Assembly: GCF_018446385.1 (NCBI RefSeq)
Contig: NC_055987.1
Coordinates: 33,553,202 to 33,617,201, forward strand
Source of the DNA: Zingiber officinale
Lineage: Eukaryota; Streptophyta; Magnoliopsida; Zingiberales; Zingiberaceae
DNA: 64,000 bases
Direction: 5' to 3'
Shown: positions 47,801 to 59,200 of the stretch, one piece after another
How the letters are laid out: every line of letters starts with the position of its first letter
Position numbering within the stretch: position 1 is the stretch's first letter
The notes under the pieces: model-generated
The model's input: the letters and a program-made list of their open reading frames with translations, nothing else
Told to the model about the DNA's origin: nothing
Databases searched by the model: none
Position numbers and translations under genes: made by a program

Positions 47801-50800
47801 ATTCTGCATTGCCTTATGTCTTTTCTGTATTCGCAGCAGATTCAAGCTTTAGCTTCCTTATGGCGCCTTTTTCGGTAAGTTTTTTGGAATATGAAACTAT
47901 TTCCTAAAATTTTGGTTGAAAATCTTACCTTCTAAAGTATGATGTCCTTTGGAACAATTATGGATATGAAACTTGAATGTTTTGTTTTGTAAGAGTTCAT
48001 GTATTTTCTGAAATGAGCTTGTGGCAGTTTGTCAATTCTTCTTGTAGAAATATAGGCAAAGGAGAATATTCTAGTGCTTTATATAGTATTATTTCATAAA
48101 ATACTATATGGGTACATATGGACTCGTGATAAAATCCAGCTAGAACTAATAGCTGGGACTAATCTTATTAATCTAATACCTCTTAACAGTCCTTAAGCTG
48201 AGCATAGATACTATGTCTGCATTGTTATTTTCACAAGAAGAATATGATAATAATAATAAAATGAGAAACTTTCTATTTGCAAGAAGATAAAATAAAATTT
48301 AAGAAGTTAATTTTTAGATCTATAAGCTCTTAAAATGGTTGGAGTATACCAAATGATTGAGTAGCGAGCTAGGTTGGTAATGGCAGTGCTTACATCTATA
48401 AGGTGTGATCACCGTCAGGTTGATGAATAGTAAGCAAAGGCTTTGCAGTGGATTATGAGCAAAGGCTGGTAGTGACGGAGCTTGTGCCCCTCAAAAGTCT
48501 TTGAAGTGAGCAGAGGCATGTAGTTGGGTTGCAATTGGAGGCTAGTAGTTCTGATGCTCTCTTTTGCCTAGTTTTGGCATTGCTTTCAAATCTTTAAGGG
48601 GAGAATCTCTCCTCTATGATCTATGGGGTCTCCTAGACCTTCTTGGGAAGATGCACAAGTGGTGTGAGATATGTTCAAAAATAGCTTTTGCTGTCATAAG
48701 TATTGACCTATACCTCAGCTTTAAAATTTTAAATTTAATTGTTCTTTGTCTATATGAAACTTCAATGACCATTAATTGTGAGGCAAATAGGGTATGTATA
48801 ACTAGTCATTCAACTAATTTGCTATTTACAGGTACTTAGATTCCTGTTTTATTAGATGGAAAATTATTTCAATAGGATACTTTTGGCATGTGTACTAATG
48901 AAATGAGTATGACATCTAAATCAGTGATACTACTGAACCAGCACATGGCCATCACATTTCCTGTTAATTCTTGTCTTTTATTTTATTCAGCCAAACTGTA
49001 TCCGTAGGTTCAGGTTGTTAGAGTTTAATGATTGGTTATTCAGATGACTTCTTCACTGCTTTTCTTTGGCAAGAGTGTCGGGAAATTTTGTTTATGCAAG
49101 TTATGAGCATTCTATTTACATTAACGGAGTATAATTGTGATTCATTTAACAATCACTGATAATATTTTTTATTTTATTAGGACAGTGTTATTGTTGAGTT
49201 TGACAATAGTTTTTGCTATTCATTTTTCCTAATTAAGACAGATTTTTGCAAACTTTTCTTTCATGTTTGAATGCCCTGTTTTTTTCTTTGGAAAAATATA
49301 TACATGGATTTGAAATAACTTTCAGTCCTAAATTATGTTGTGGGATTTAAGTCCTATTTTGCTTGGTGCTTCTTTAGAAGATGTAGCAGTCCCCGGGGCT
49401 ACGGTGCAACGGAAGGGCACCAAGTTGTCACCCAAGAATCCGTGGTTCAATCCCCAGCTCCAACGCATTTGCAGGGATTTTTCCTCCAAATGGGGTATGC
49501 AACCATGAGATGCTGGGCTTCTAGCCCGCTTGCCATGAGCACTTTCCGATTTACCCTAACAACCGGTGGGAAACCTCTATGGGGTTGGGTGGTTCCTTTT
49601 TTTATTTAGAAGATGTAGCAATTTAAAATTAGTCTTACTCTCGGAGTAAGAACTTTAGTGTGACTTGATTGTCTTCTGACTTCTGAGTCTGTTGTGTTTA
49701 GTTTGAACTCTCAATGCACTTTGATTATCATTTATTTGAATGCTCTAAAAATAACTGAAAAAAAATCATTAAATAAAGACCATGGCCTATGAATGATTCT
49801 TAAATATTTAGTCAGAAAGTAAACTTGAGGTGGGTTTCTCAAAATACCAATGGAAAGGTATTGTTGATGGTGCGCAAAAACATCCTCTGAATTTTCTGCA
49901 ACTTGGATGTCGAGTTTGTGCTTGATGTTACATGTAGGCTTTGAAGAGAAAGACCCTTTTCAGATGTTGGCTTTTAGACCTTCCTTGAACCTATATCACT
50001 CACTTTCATTACTATTTCTTAGTATGTCATCTCTTAAAGGATACCAATATGACTAAATTCTTAATGCTAGATAGGTTTTTTACATTTTGAATATATCTAA
50101 CTTATTTAACTTTATCTGTTGTAATTTTCTAGATTCATGTAGTGATTCACAATGTGGATCCATAGATTGTTTATTTAGCTTTCATTGTAGTTATTCCTCA
50201 TCCTTGTGATTTTCATTTTTAGTTTCTTGATGAACTGTCCATTTTTCTGTACTGACAGTGGACAGAAGCGCAATCCACTTCGGCAACGCTTTGATAGTTA
50301 TGACTACACAGTTGAGCAGCATGTTGTTGGTTCTCTTCTGTTTACACCACTTCTGTTGCTCATTCCAACCACTTCTGTGTTCTACATTTTCTTCACAAGT
50401 TTGATTACAACCATTATTTTCCTGACCATCATATTTGAGATCAGTATTTCACTGCTTCATGCTACTCCCTATGCTGAGATATGGATTTGGATTATGATAA
50501 GGAGGAGATTTCCCTCTGGAATATGGTTTGAAGTCTTAGATTGTGATAATGGAATTATTGATGAAGTTAATTCGCGTACTTGTTTGGATGGAAGGCAGTG
50601 TGATTCCTTTCTTGGTGGAGAAACAAGCTCTTTGGTTTCACTTCTTTGCAGTAATTATGCTACAATAGGTAACAAATCAAAATTTTCAGTTGTCTTCTTC
50701 TCTGGAAAAATATGGATAATGGCTAATCTGCCTGTAGTTTTATGAAATCGTTGCTTTGACTAGAACTAGTTTTTACATTTCTTGGGTATCCACTTTGTGT

Positions 50801-53566
50801 CTAGTAGACATCAAGTATACAACTATCTAACAGCTCAAGAAACTGTTGAACACAAAAATCGGTCATGTCTGATAATTACTAAATGAAACAAAAACCTGTG
50901 TCATGCATTTATTTTTTTCCATATAAACTCTTTCCTTTATGTTCTAAATAATCTGGACCATCAACCCATAATATATGGTGTGGACTAATAGTTTTTATGG
51001 AGTGTGTCTGTTGGGGGGAACTTTTAAGTATTTATATATGAAACTCTGTGTTAAGCATTAAACAATTTTCTCTGTGTTAGTGCTAAAACTTAGATTACAG
51101 TGAGTATCCTATTAAAAAAGAGGAAGAGTAAATGGCAGAGGAACATAATCAACCTATTACTACAAATGTTTGGTCAAATACTGCCACTTGTTAGTTGATC
51201 ATAGTAGCAAGTGAACTTTGGGGCATTAAACTAGTTGTCTACTACCTTTGCTTGCTGATACATATAATATGTGAAATATTTATTTATATATTTAACAATC
51301 ATTAGGGAATAGAACTGTGGATGATTCTCATTCAATCTTGCAAAAAGTTGTTCTCATCACAAATAATGGCAGAATGCAATATCTGTTGCCTAGAAGAATG
51401 TGCCAATAGGATTACCTTTTGAAACCATGCATTCAGTTATTACATTGTAATGAATCACAATCGAGGGAGTGAAGGTTTGGTAGGAATTTAATTAATTGGC
51501 AGTGGTTCTTTTAAGCAGTTGTATCTTCATGGTGGTTGTATGTCTTCATTAAATAGGTTTAGTGATTATTTGACCTCGTGATTTTTTGCCTATCAAAACT
51601 GCACCCTAACTTGAATTTTTCTCAAATTACCCCTATAAAATTTGCTTAATAGGAAAATGAGTTACTTGGCCAATGAATATCATCCATTTGATTTGAGTAG
51701 TAGAAAGGTTTTAATTTTATAAAATAAAAAATAACAACGTCCATAAAAATATGTTTGGTTTCAAATTCATAAGAGAATAATTTTGTAAAGTATTTGGCAA
51801 TATAAAAGAATAATCTTGTAGGTAAAAATATATATTTAAATTCATACAGAAATAAATTATATTTATAAAGTATTTACATAATAGAAAAATAGTTGCAACA
51901 AATCTAAGTTTATAGAAAAATAATTTTACAATCTCTAGTGACTGTCCAACAAATCTAAGTGTCTGTCTTATTTTACAAAATAGGAAATGATCATGTCTAT
52001 AAAAGTAGAAGATTAAATTTAAATGTATAAAGTTTTTATAATTTTATAAATTATTTAACAAAAATGAAAAAGATAATTATTTCTATCAATAGTGGAAATT
52101 TCCTATGATTATGGGTAATTTGGAAAAAAATTGGGGTGCTCTTTTGATGGAAAAATAAAAAGAACTGCGAAGAAAACTAGAGGTGCTCTTTTGATTTTTT
52201 TTCCCACCCCCCACAATTGCCCATTTTCTCTCTTGTTGATTATCTCTTGTTGTTCATTAGAAATTGAATTATTTGATTTTGCATCATGGTGTAAGAACCC
52301 AAATTTCATCTCCTTGCTCCTTTTCTTTCCCATCCTCTTCTCTCTTCAGTTCTTTTTCTTTACCATATTTCTATTCAACTTTCCTACTTACAAAGTCCCC
52401 ATACTTGTTCCAGTTGTTATGCCACGTTCACCGTCAACAGTCTTTTGACCTTTTTCCACTGTCAATTTACCTTCATCATTTGTCTCAGAGTAGAAACCTA
52501 CTCCCTGCGTCAGCTGCTTGATTTCTTCCTTTGCTCTATCAGGTACTATCACGTATCATGCCCTTGCCTTAAGTTTCAGATCCAGGCATGCGTCAAGATC
52601 TGTGGAACTTTGCCATGGATGTTTCCTTTACCTGTTGTTCTGCCCTATCACCGCCACCACACATGATTATCACCTTTCAAAACCATTGTTACCATGTCAT
52701 GTCCCCTTTCTTTCTACAGCCCAGCCATACTCCTTAATCTGTTTGTGCTCAATTCTTCATTGCACCTCAACTTTGTTTGGACCTCTGCTTCACTACACCT
52801 TGTGAACCACCAACACAGGAGCACTCAATCAAGTAGCACTTGTGCCTTTTTTGAAATCTTAATTCTAACAATGGGACTGATTTGACATGCTTCCTCTAGA
52901 GGCTACCACTTTTTGTCATTAATTTCTTTTTTGTTCTTTTTGCATAAGCGATTCATGTTATATCTAGTGGTAATTGTCAGTATCTCAGGCTCCTTTTATC
53001 ATTATGTGGTTGTAAACTTTCTTTGAATTATTTTCTTATGAACATGATTAACTTTATCTATTTAAGTTTTTGTTAATGGCCCTTGTGCATCTGAATATGC
53101 ACCACCATGTTCACAGGTCTAAAAAAATAACTCATTTTATTCAGTATGTCAGTTTTTTTTTTTTTAAAAAATGCTATTTAAAACAGAAGACGATGGAAAT
53201 TCCTACTTGAAAATGGTTAATATTACTTTTCTGTGGGATTGACTCCTAGTCCTAATTTTGTGCCGCAAATATGCTTCAGGACAAGTCATTCTGCCTTACT
53301 ACGTAGGTATATTTAATGAGGTTACTCCATCCTTTTTTGCATCCCTGGCACATGGAATTCTCAGCGGGCAAAGGTGATGTGCTTCACAACTTTTCCTAAT
53401 CCTCTCTTTGAACACACTGTTACTCTGGAATGAGAGTTTTCGATATTCTCGCAGATTCCCATCAACACTAGGTACTCGTCTGCCGTCTACTATGCCCTGG
53501 ATGCAAATCGCCTGCAAGGAATATTGGAAGCTATGCTACACTGCAGTTCTTTCAAGTAGATTATAA
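44898..53566 (+). CDS. PIG-Q/GPI1, subunit of GPI N-acetylglucosaminyltransferase
   Basis: Subunit of the ER-membrane complex that transfers GlcNAc to phosphatidylinositol, the first step of GPI-anchor synthesis. Exons: 44898-45074, 46162-46539, 46644-46784, 46882-46985, 47073-47297, 47377-47874, 50259-50668, 53280-53373, 53455-53566; all GT-AG and in phase, 712 residues. The N-terminus (RVWWPQQL, LLFGWF) and a Cys-rich part in exon 2 precede the Gpi1 domain, which has several membrane helices. Conserved text includes SVWLMGVPAGFKLNNELAEL (about 406-425), LASLWRLFRGQKRNPLRQR (about 499-517) and EQHVVGSLLFTPLLLL. The tail ILPYYVGIF...AHGILSG and MPWMQI...EYWKLCY matches the family. The in-frame start at 44679 lies partly in SINE 2 and is rejected. 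Introns 6 and 7 are 2.4 and 2.6 kb; intron 6 holds SINE 3. Confidence 0.93.
49373..49620 (+). mobile_element. SINE 3 (Au-like), in PIG-Q intron 6
   Basis: Insertion at 49389-49604 with a perfect 16-bp duplication TTTAGAAGATGTAGCA (49373-49388 and 49605-49620). Features are an A-box-like GGGGCTACGGTGCAACGG, a B box GTGGTTCAATCCC, the core CCGATTTACCC and a T-rich end CCTTTTTTTA. Same strand as the host gene. Confidence 0.92.
50669..53279 (+). other. PIG-Q intron 7 with an unexplained CT-rich segment
   Basis: A 2.6-kb intron. 51600-52120 is AT-rich. 52190-52880 is CT-rich and rich in short open frames without known domains. A repeated GGTGCTCTTTTGAT (52135-52148 and 52183-52196) marks its left edge. 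It could be a decayed transposon fragment or an old promoter-like insertion; I recognise no family. Confidence 0.4.
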
Positions 53567-53984
53567 TGTTCCAACCCCGAAAATCAGCAATCTAACGGAT
53601 TTTGCTATAACTCAAAAAACCTGTTCCACCATCTGTTGATTTATTCTTTTAGACTAGTCTTTAGTCTTTGATATTTGCTTTGTTTTCTCCTGCATTGGAT
53701 TATATACAATGTCTTTTCGCCGACACTTACATATGCCAAATTGTTGTATGTTAATCAAACTCTTAATGCGCATCTCTTTGTTTTTAGATATCTTTAGTTT
53801 CTAAATATTATAGTTAATATAAGAATAGAAGTATATTCTCTAGTGTATATGAAAATTATGAGTAATTTGTATATAAGTATACTCATGGCACAATTTTAGG
53901 AAAACAAATGTGTAAAATTTTAATTGTAATAGTTATATGCTTCGATTTTTAAGAGCACCCATAAGGTATCATCATTATAACATT

Positions 53985-54225
53985 CACTATCTCATCAAAA
54001 AGTAGCCAAGGTAAATGTCACCATGAGATGTTGTCATCATGAGGTTCAAAATTTGAACCTCGACAAAGTCGAGGTAAATACCTCCCTTATGTGTTAGTCA
54101 CTATTTTAAATGTTAGTAGTCGTCTGTGATTTACCTCCTCCGTGTTGACCCTTGGGATGGGCTGGCGGGGGCACTGAGGGCGACCATATTCGTCTTTTTT
54201 GCCATCACTATCTCATCAAAAAGTA
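53985..54225 (+). mobile_element. SINE 4 (Au-like), 201 bp
   Basis: Insertion at 54005-54205 flanked by a perfect 20-bp duplication CACTATCTCATCAAAAAGTA (53985-54004 and 54206-54225). The 5' half is decayed (GAGGTTCAAAATTTGAACCTC near the B box). The 3' half has GTGATTTACCTCCTCCGTGT and ends CGTCTTTTTTGCCAT. Between PIG-Q and the F-box gene. Confidence 0.9.
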
Positions 54226-54808
54226 TTTGTTTACTTATGTTCATTTTAACATTAACACTAATGATTTATGTATCTCATAGTCCACTTAATTATTTTAAAA
54301 TTATATCATATTAAATAAATATATTTTAAAATATTTAAATTATTATTATTTTTAATAATAATCTTATTTTTAAAATTTTTTTATTATTTTCTAAAAAAAT
54401 AATATTAAATTTTTTAAATATATTTATTAAATAAAATAGATGTTTATTTAATTTTTAATAAATAAAATTTTTTAAAAAATAAGCACACCACATTGTTTCT
54501 ACGCGTTCAAATAAAATAAAGGATGTTAAAATACCCCTTTAATGCCAATGAGTATCCATTAATATATATGTATTGTAGATGCCCTAAAAATTGAAACACT
54601 TCTGTATATTTATTTTTTACCTCTAAAATACCTCTGCTTCATCGTTAGAAATAAAATGATTTAGAGAAGACATGCGCTTAAACAGGCCCTTCAATTGCGA
54701 AGCCATGGGCTGAAACAGGTTGTTTTGTTGGGCCTTGCCGAAGCCGTGCCTTCTAGGGTTCCATCTCGTCTCGTCTCGTCTCGTCCGGGCCTTCGCGCAT
54801 CGCCATTA
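54226..54808. other. AT-rich spacer and F-box promoter region
   Basis: AT-rich sequence (54290-54480) without genes, then the promoter and leader of the F-box gene. TCTCGTCTCGTCTCGTC (54767-54783) is a 5-bp repeat in the leader. No clear TATA box can be singled out. Confidence 0.45.
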
Positions 54809-54820
54809 ATGGCGAGTTGA
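54809..54820 (+). other. Three-codon upstream ORF of the F-box gene
   Basis: ATGGCGAGTTGA lies 48 bp before the F-box start codon and in the same frame (54809 and 54868 differ by 59, so it is actually one frame off). A minimal upstream ORF of this kind can lower or condition translation of the main frame. Transcription start is unknown, so its presence in the mRNA is inferred. Confidence 0.45.
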
Positions 54821-54867
54821 AACCCGTCGCAACCATCATCGAGAAGCGTCTCCCACCAGCGAGGTTG

Positions 54868-55959
54868 ATGAGTTCGTCCGACTTCAATGGATGTCTCCCT
54901 GTTGACCTCCTCGTGCAGATCCTCGCGCGGCTGCCCGTCAAATCCCTCTTCCGATTCAGGTCCGTCTGCAAGATACTGTGTCGATTGCCCTTCGAGAAGC
55001 ACTTCATCGAGCTATACTTCCGGACCGCCCCTAAAGATCCTATCTTGCTGCTGGAATACCCCGAGTCCGGCGCATTCCTCTCCGTCGACCGATTCCGAGA
55101 TGTCTCCCCCTTTGCCCTTGGGTTTTTGAACGATAAGGTCAATATCAGGGCCTCTTGCCATGGGTTGACCTGCTGCTCCAGTGTCCGGAACCGGGGCGTC
55201 TACTACGTCTGCAATCCCGTCACCCGTGAATTCCGAGTGCTGCCGCGAACTAGGGACAGACCTCTCACTCGGTGCCAGCCGGAGTACGAGGCCACCCTCG
55301 TCGGTTTGGCGTTCGATCCCTTTTCTTGGAACTTCAACGTCGTCCTTGCTGGTTTCTATCGCTTGTTCGGCCACCGGCCTCGGGACGATTTCGTCTGCCA
55401 GGTGTTCGATTCACAGACCAATTCCTGGAGCCGATCGGTTTCATCGATGAACGACGAGTTCACCCACATGAACCGATGCCAAGTCGTTTTTTCCTGTGGC
55501 TTGCTGCATTGGCTAACGCAAAGCTGGTCTCACTTGCTCGTCTTCGATCCGAAAAGTGGAGTCTGGAGCAAAATGTCACTGCCGGACGAGGTGCTGATGA
55601 CAAGGTCTGGATCAAGGCTCTATCTTCTAGAGCTGGAAGGCTCAGTCTCCGTAGTTCAGATAACCGGCATGTTGATGAGCATTTGGGTCTTGACCAATCA
55701 TTGCACTGAACTATGGACTTTATTCGATACAGTTCATCTTCGGTGCATCAAAGTGCTTGCAGCCAGTATATTTCCCATCGGCGTGTCGAGAGATGTCATC
55801 TTCATGGCGACGCAGAAGAAGATCATGATCTACAACCTGAAAGACAAGGTGTGGAAGGAGTTGTACAGTGTAAATGGCCCTGTGACATATCCATTATGGT
55901 TCTCAGCTTATGGTTTCAGAAGCACACTCTTCCCCTGTCGTCAGCGACGAGCTTTGTAG
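54868..55959 (+). CDS. F-box protein (At5g49610-like)
   Basis: Substrate-recognition subunit of an SCF E3 ubiquitin ligase by family inference; the target is unknown. Single exon, 363 residues from the first ATG (54868); the longer open frame begins at a TTG and is not used. The F-box is near the N-terminus (about residues 8-48): LPVDLLVQILARLPVKSLFR, then FRSVCK. Next comes an F-box-associated beta-propeller-like region with YYVCNPVTREFRVLPR, VGLAFDPFSWNFNVVLAGFY, VFDSQTNSWSR, LLHWLTQSW and LLVFDPKSGVWSKMSLP, all typical of this class. High GC in the first half compared with its surroundings. No frameshift or early stop. Many open frames on both strands here are shadows of this gene. Confidence 0.93.
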   Translation: MSSSDFNGCLPVDLLVQILARLPVKSLFRFRSVCKILCRLPFEKHFIELYFRTAPKDPILLLEYPESGAFLSVDRFRDVSPFALGFLNDKVNIRASCHGLTCCSSVRNRGVYYVCNPVTREFRVLPRTRDRPLTRCQPEYEATLVGLAFDPFSWNFNVVLAGFYRLFGHRPRDDFVCQVFDSQTNSWSRSVSSMNDEFTHMNRCQVVFSCGLLHWLTQSWSHLLVFDPKSGVWSKMSLPDEVLMTRSGSRLYLLELEGSVSVVQITGMLMSIWVLTNHCTELWTLFDTVHLRCIKVLAASIFPIGVSRDVIFMATQKKIMIYNLKDKVWKELYSVNGPVTYPLWFSAYGFRSTLFPCRQRRAL

Positions 55960-56750
55960 TATCCTCGAAGAATTCCTATCCCTTGTGATTTTTCGATTGA
56001 TTAAACTGCATGCCATGTACATATATACGACTCCTCCGCTTTGTTACCATCATTGTTTTCATGAATGTTCATTTTTTTTTTTACTGTAATTCTTCCAAAT
56101 AGTTTGCATTCTTGAGGTGCTGATGAGGCAATCCGAGGCCAAATGTTTGTTTTGTTATTGCATCTGAATGATGCTTTGTATAACAATGGCAGCAGTTCAT
56201 GAGGAGTATCGTCAAAAACCAATTCCACAATGGTCTTCAGTTTCTTACCAAGTCATATGAAGTTCTTCCTTTGAAGTTTGAAGCATTTTGAGTGAACCCA
56301 AGTAAAAGCATCGAATCCTTAGCTTCCCGTCCATGTTTTATCTGAATAACAGATATTGAATGCAAAATAAATAAAGGAAATATTTAGGATTTTTTGAAAA
56401 AAAAATCTCTACTTGAGAAGTTTTGGTTTTATTTTATTTTTTCATTTAAATATAAATTTATTTGGGCAAAAATCAAAATAAAATTAGCATCCTTTTTCTT
56501 TAAAAAAAATATAAAGTTAAATGAGCTTTGCTTTATTCTGAAAATATTATTAGATTAAGTTAGGACATAGCTCAGAAGCTAGGAATAGTTTTTACCAGAT
56601 CAGATAATATTCATATAAAATGTATTAAGTATCATGTCTTAATCATTTATTTTTTTGGTTGAAATATTATTTTAATCTAAGTTATTATTCAAATAAATAA
56701 AATTAAAATGATGTAAAATTATAGTTTAAAAGTTAGTTGTTAGTATCTAT
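55960..56750. other. 3' flank of the F-box gene
   Basis: The probable 3' UTR is within about 56000-56350; AATAAATAAA-type polyadenylation words are at 56367-56375. Then AT-rich unique sequence. No other feature. Confidence 0.5.
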
Positions 56751-57070
56751 ACATGTTGTAAAAGCATGTTGCAGAAGCTAGCATCTGTTGTAAAAAAAAT
56801 AATTAATTAAGTTGGATAACGTCAAGTTTGGGGTGGTCGGTTCAGTCCCACGGAAGTTTTCCACCGACCACTAGGATAAATCAGGAAGCGCTCTCAACGG
56901 ACAACCCAAGAGTTCAACATCCTTTAATTGTATGTCTTATTTGGAGGAAATATTTCTATAAATTCGTCATAGCTGGGATTCGAATCGTGAGTGCCTGAGT
57001 GATAATCTAAATATTCTATTGTTGTACCATAATCTCAAGGGTCATTTACACGTGTTGTAGAAGCATGTTG
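56751..57070 (-). mobile_element. SINE 5, older copy
   Basis: Insertion about 56772-57049 between 21-bp direct repeats with two mismatches (56751-56771 and 57050-57070). On the minus strand it has an A-box-like GAGATTATGGTACAACAATA, a B box GATTCGAATCCC and the core CTGATTTATCC. It ends in an A/T-rich tail. The mismatched repeats and diverged core indicate an older insertion. Confidence 0.7.
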
Positions 57071-57311
57071 TAATAACTAGTTGACCCCACAGGTCATCCG
57101 AGTTGGTATGTGGTGGGATGCTTACCACATATGATTGCGGGGTCGAAACTCAGGGTAGTCGGGACGTAAATCTCCGGTCCCTGTGTAACTCACCCCACCT
57201 GTCACATACTCGCTCAGGATGCTATGATTTACCTCCCTCGTGATGACCTTGGGTCAGGTGCGATGGAAATGCTGGGGGTGAGCGATTTCGTCTTTTGTGT
57301 AATAACTAGTT
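57069..57311 (+). mobile_element. SINE 6 (Au-like), 215 bp
   Basis: Insertion at 57083-57297 with a perfect 14-bp duplication TGTAATAACTAGTT (57069-57082 and 57298-57311). It has GTTGGTATGTGGTGGGATG (A-box region), GGGGTCGAAACTC (B box), ATGATTTACCTCCCTCGTGA and the end CGTCTTTT. It lies directly beside SINE 5 in the opposite orientation, about 400 bp before the bS6 gene. Confidence 0.9.
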
Positions 57312-57618
57312 ATTAGTTTTTATACCGTTGAATGATCAAATAATATATTATAGATATTAGTTCTAAAAGTTAAATGTTAACTCTTGCAGTCGAATGATTA
57401 TCTGAATATTTTTTGATAGATAACATACTTTAGATAGAACATTTTAAATGGAACGTTTTAAACAGAAATGAAGTAGAGACCATAAGAGATATTCGTTTAT
57501 TATTATTATTTTCCTTTTTTAATTTTTTTTAGAAAAGATTCGCTGATTTAATAAAATAATATGTTTTTTAAAAAAAAAAACAAAAGAGAGAGAAGATAAA
57601 TAGCCATTTACCCTAAAA

Positions 57619-57624
57619 TATAAA
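57619..57624 (+). promoter_or_regulatory. Candidate TATA box of the plastid bS6 gene
   Basis: CTAAAATATAAATTCTTCCC lies 80 bp before the start codon, a plausible core promoter with a short leader. No other support. Confidence 0.4.
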
Positions 57625-57703
57625 TTCTTCCCCATGCCCTTGGGGCTTATCTATTGAGACCACGACGAGGCCAGCGACCAGTGCTCTTGGTCCTTGGAGA
57701 TTC

Positions 57704-59200
57704 ATGGTGGCCGCTCGCATGACGCCTTCTTCTTCCTCCTCTTTCGCTTGGCCGCGGTCCTTCCTGTTTCACTACCCTCAGACGCATGAGCCTTCATCTA
57801 GGAACTTTCCGTTGGTATCTTCTTTGAAGAGGCTCTCGCTCGACGTAAGGAATAGCCGAAGACTGGTGACTGCCGGAGCCAAGAAGAAGAAGAACAAGAT
57901 CGACTCCCATAGCTTCTACGCGAGTCCAGAAGAGGCCACCGGGCCCTTCCCTGAGGCTGTTCTGCTTAAAAAGGTCCGACCTTGGAATGACTCTTTTGAA
58001 GTTTTTGCTTTCAAGTTACATTTCTGGCCGCTTCAAATCTTTCAGTTGATTCAAAGCATTAGGGATAAGATTAACCATTTGGTTTTGGAATTGGTGAAAT
58101 TGGGTAGAAATATAATTTTTTGTAGAGAATACTGCAAAGTTAAGCTGTCCTAGTTTTGCTTCAATATGACAACGCTGACACAATTATTGTTGACAAGTAA
58201 GGATGCTCTCTATCCACCCTCTACTTTCAAGTAAAAGTAAATTAAAGTACAAGGATGTTCACTTATTTCAAGATTCAACTTTCCTCAAAAGAAATATAAA
58301 TAACGATCATGAATGCACAATTATACATGAATTACAGGTTGAGAGTCACATAGACGATATTATTGTTGTATCTAGTAGCATCAAAAATACTTCCACTTAA
58401 ATGCTTGGGCTGCCAATTGCATAGGCATTCATTAAGATGAGAACTGCCAGGTCAAGGCTCTTGCGGTTCATATCGGTTCATATGTTCTTGTTTCTGACTT
58501 GCACATACAACTTAGTCTCAACTCTGAATTTGACTTAATCACTTTCTCCTGAAATCAGAAAACTGTTACTGAGGATGGCAGAGTTTTGCCTGAATTTGCT
58601 GATGCCGAAGAAGGTTAAGTTTGTAATCTTAGTCATTTGGTAATGCATCTTACAGTTACTTGCAGTTCTAGTAATGGAAACTGATTCTTCATTTTTTTTC
58701 ACAGAAAAGCTTTACGAGTTTTTGAGTCTTCAGCTAGAGAGCGACTTGAATCTTGAAAGAAGTGAGCATTTTAATCTTTATGTAACTTTGATTCATCTTT
58801 CTTGGAAATTAGTCAGTGATTTTTGTCACTTGCTTCACTACATATTTTTTACATCACCTTTGAAACACATGTTGCCTTTTAGGGAAGAAGATGATTATTG
58901 CCTCAGGTTACTGTAAAAAGTCATCTAAGCAGTTTTTATGTAATCGTGTAGGATTGTTAACTGAGATATCCTAATTAATATTTTATCTGCAACGATATTC
59001 TGTATATGTGGTTCCAGTAGAAGATGAATAGATCCTGAATAAGTTAACATTACAAAGGAAACTATGGATTTTCAATCATATGTTGTTTCTTAAACATTAC
59101 CTTATTTTACTTCTATTTGCAGTGCGTCACTATGAAGTGGTGTATCTTATCCATGAAGACCATGCTGATGAGGTTGACAATGTCATTTCCAAAGTTCAAG
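57704..59200 (+). CDS. Plastid 30S ribosomal protein bS6 (bS6c), first four exons
   Basis: Nuclear-encoded protein of the chloroplast small ribosomal subunit. Exons: 57704-57973, 58559-58613, 58705-58761, 59123-59200, GT-AG and in phase. Residues 1 to about 58 are Ser/Arg-rich with few acids (MVAARMTPSSSSSFAW), a typical chloroplast transit peptide. Next come the basic KKKKNKIDSHSFYASPEEAT, FPEAVLLKKKTVTEDGR, EFADAEEEKLYEFLSLQLES, then the start of the S6 fold MRHYEVVYLIHEDHADEVDN. The remaining half of the S6 domain (the RNA-binding strand with the WGxRxLAY-type motif) is not found before element F begins at 59602. Either the rest lies beyond the window after an intron carrying element F, or the gene is cut. 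Only the missing exons could decide. Confidence 0.85.

Noticed and set aside
54817-54867. Longer F-box protein start
   Set aside because: The codon is TTG; the first ATG of the frame is 54868 and the F-box is complete from there.
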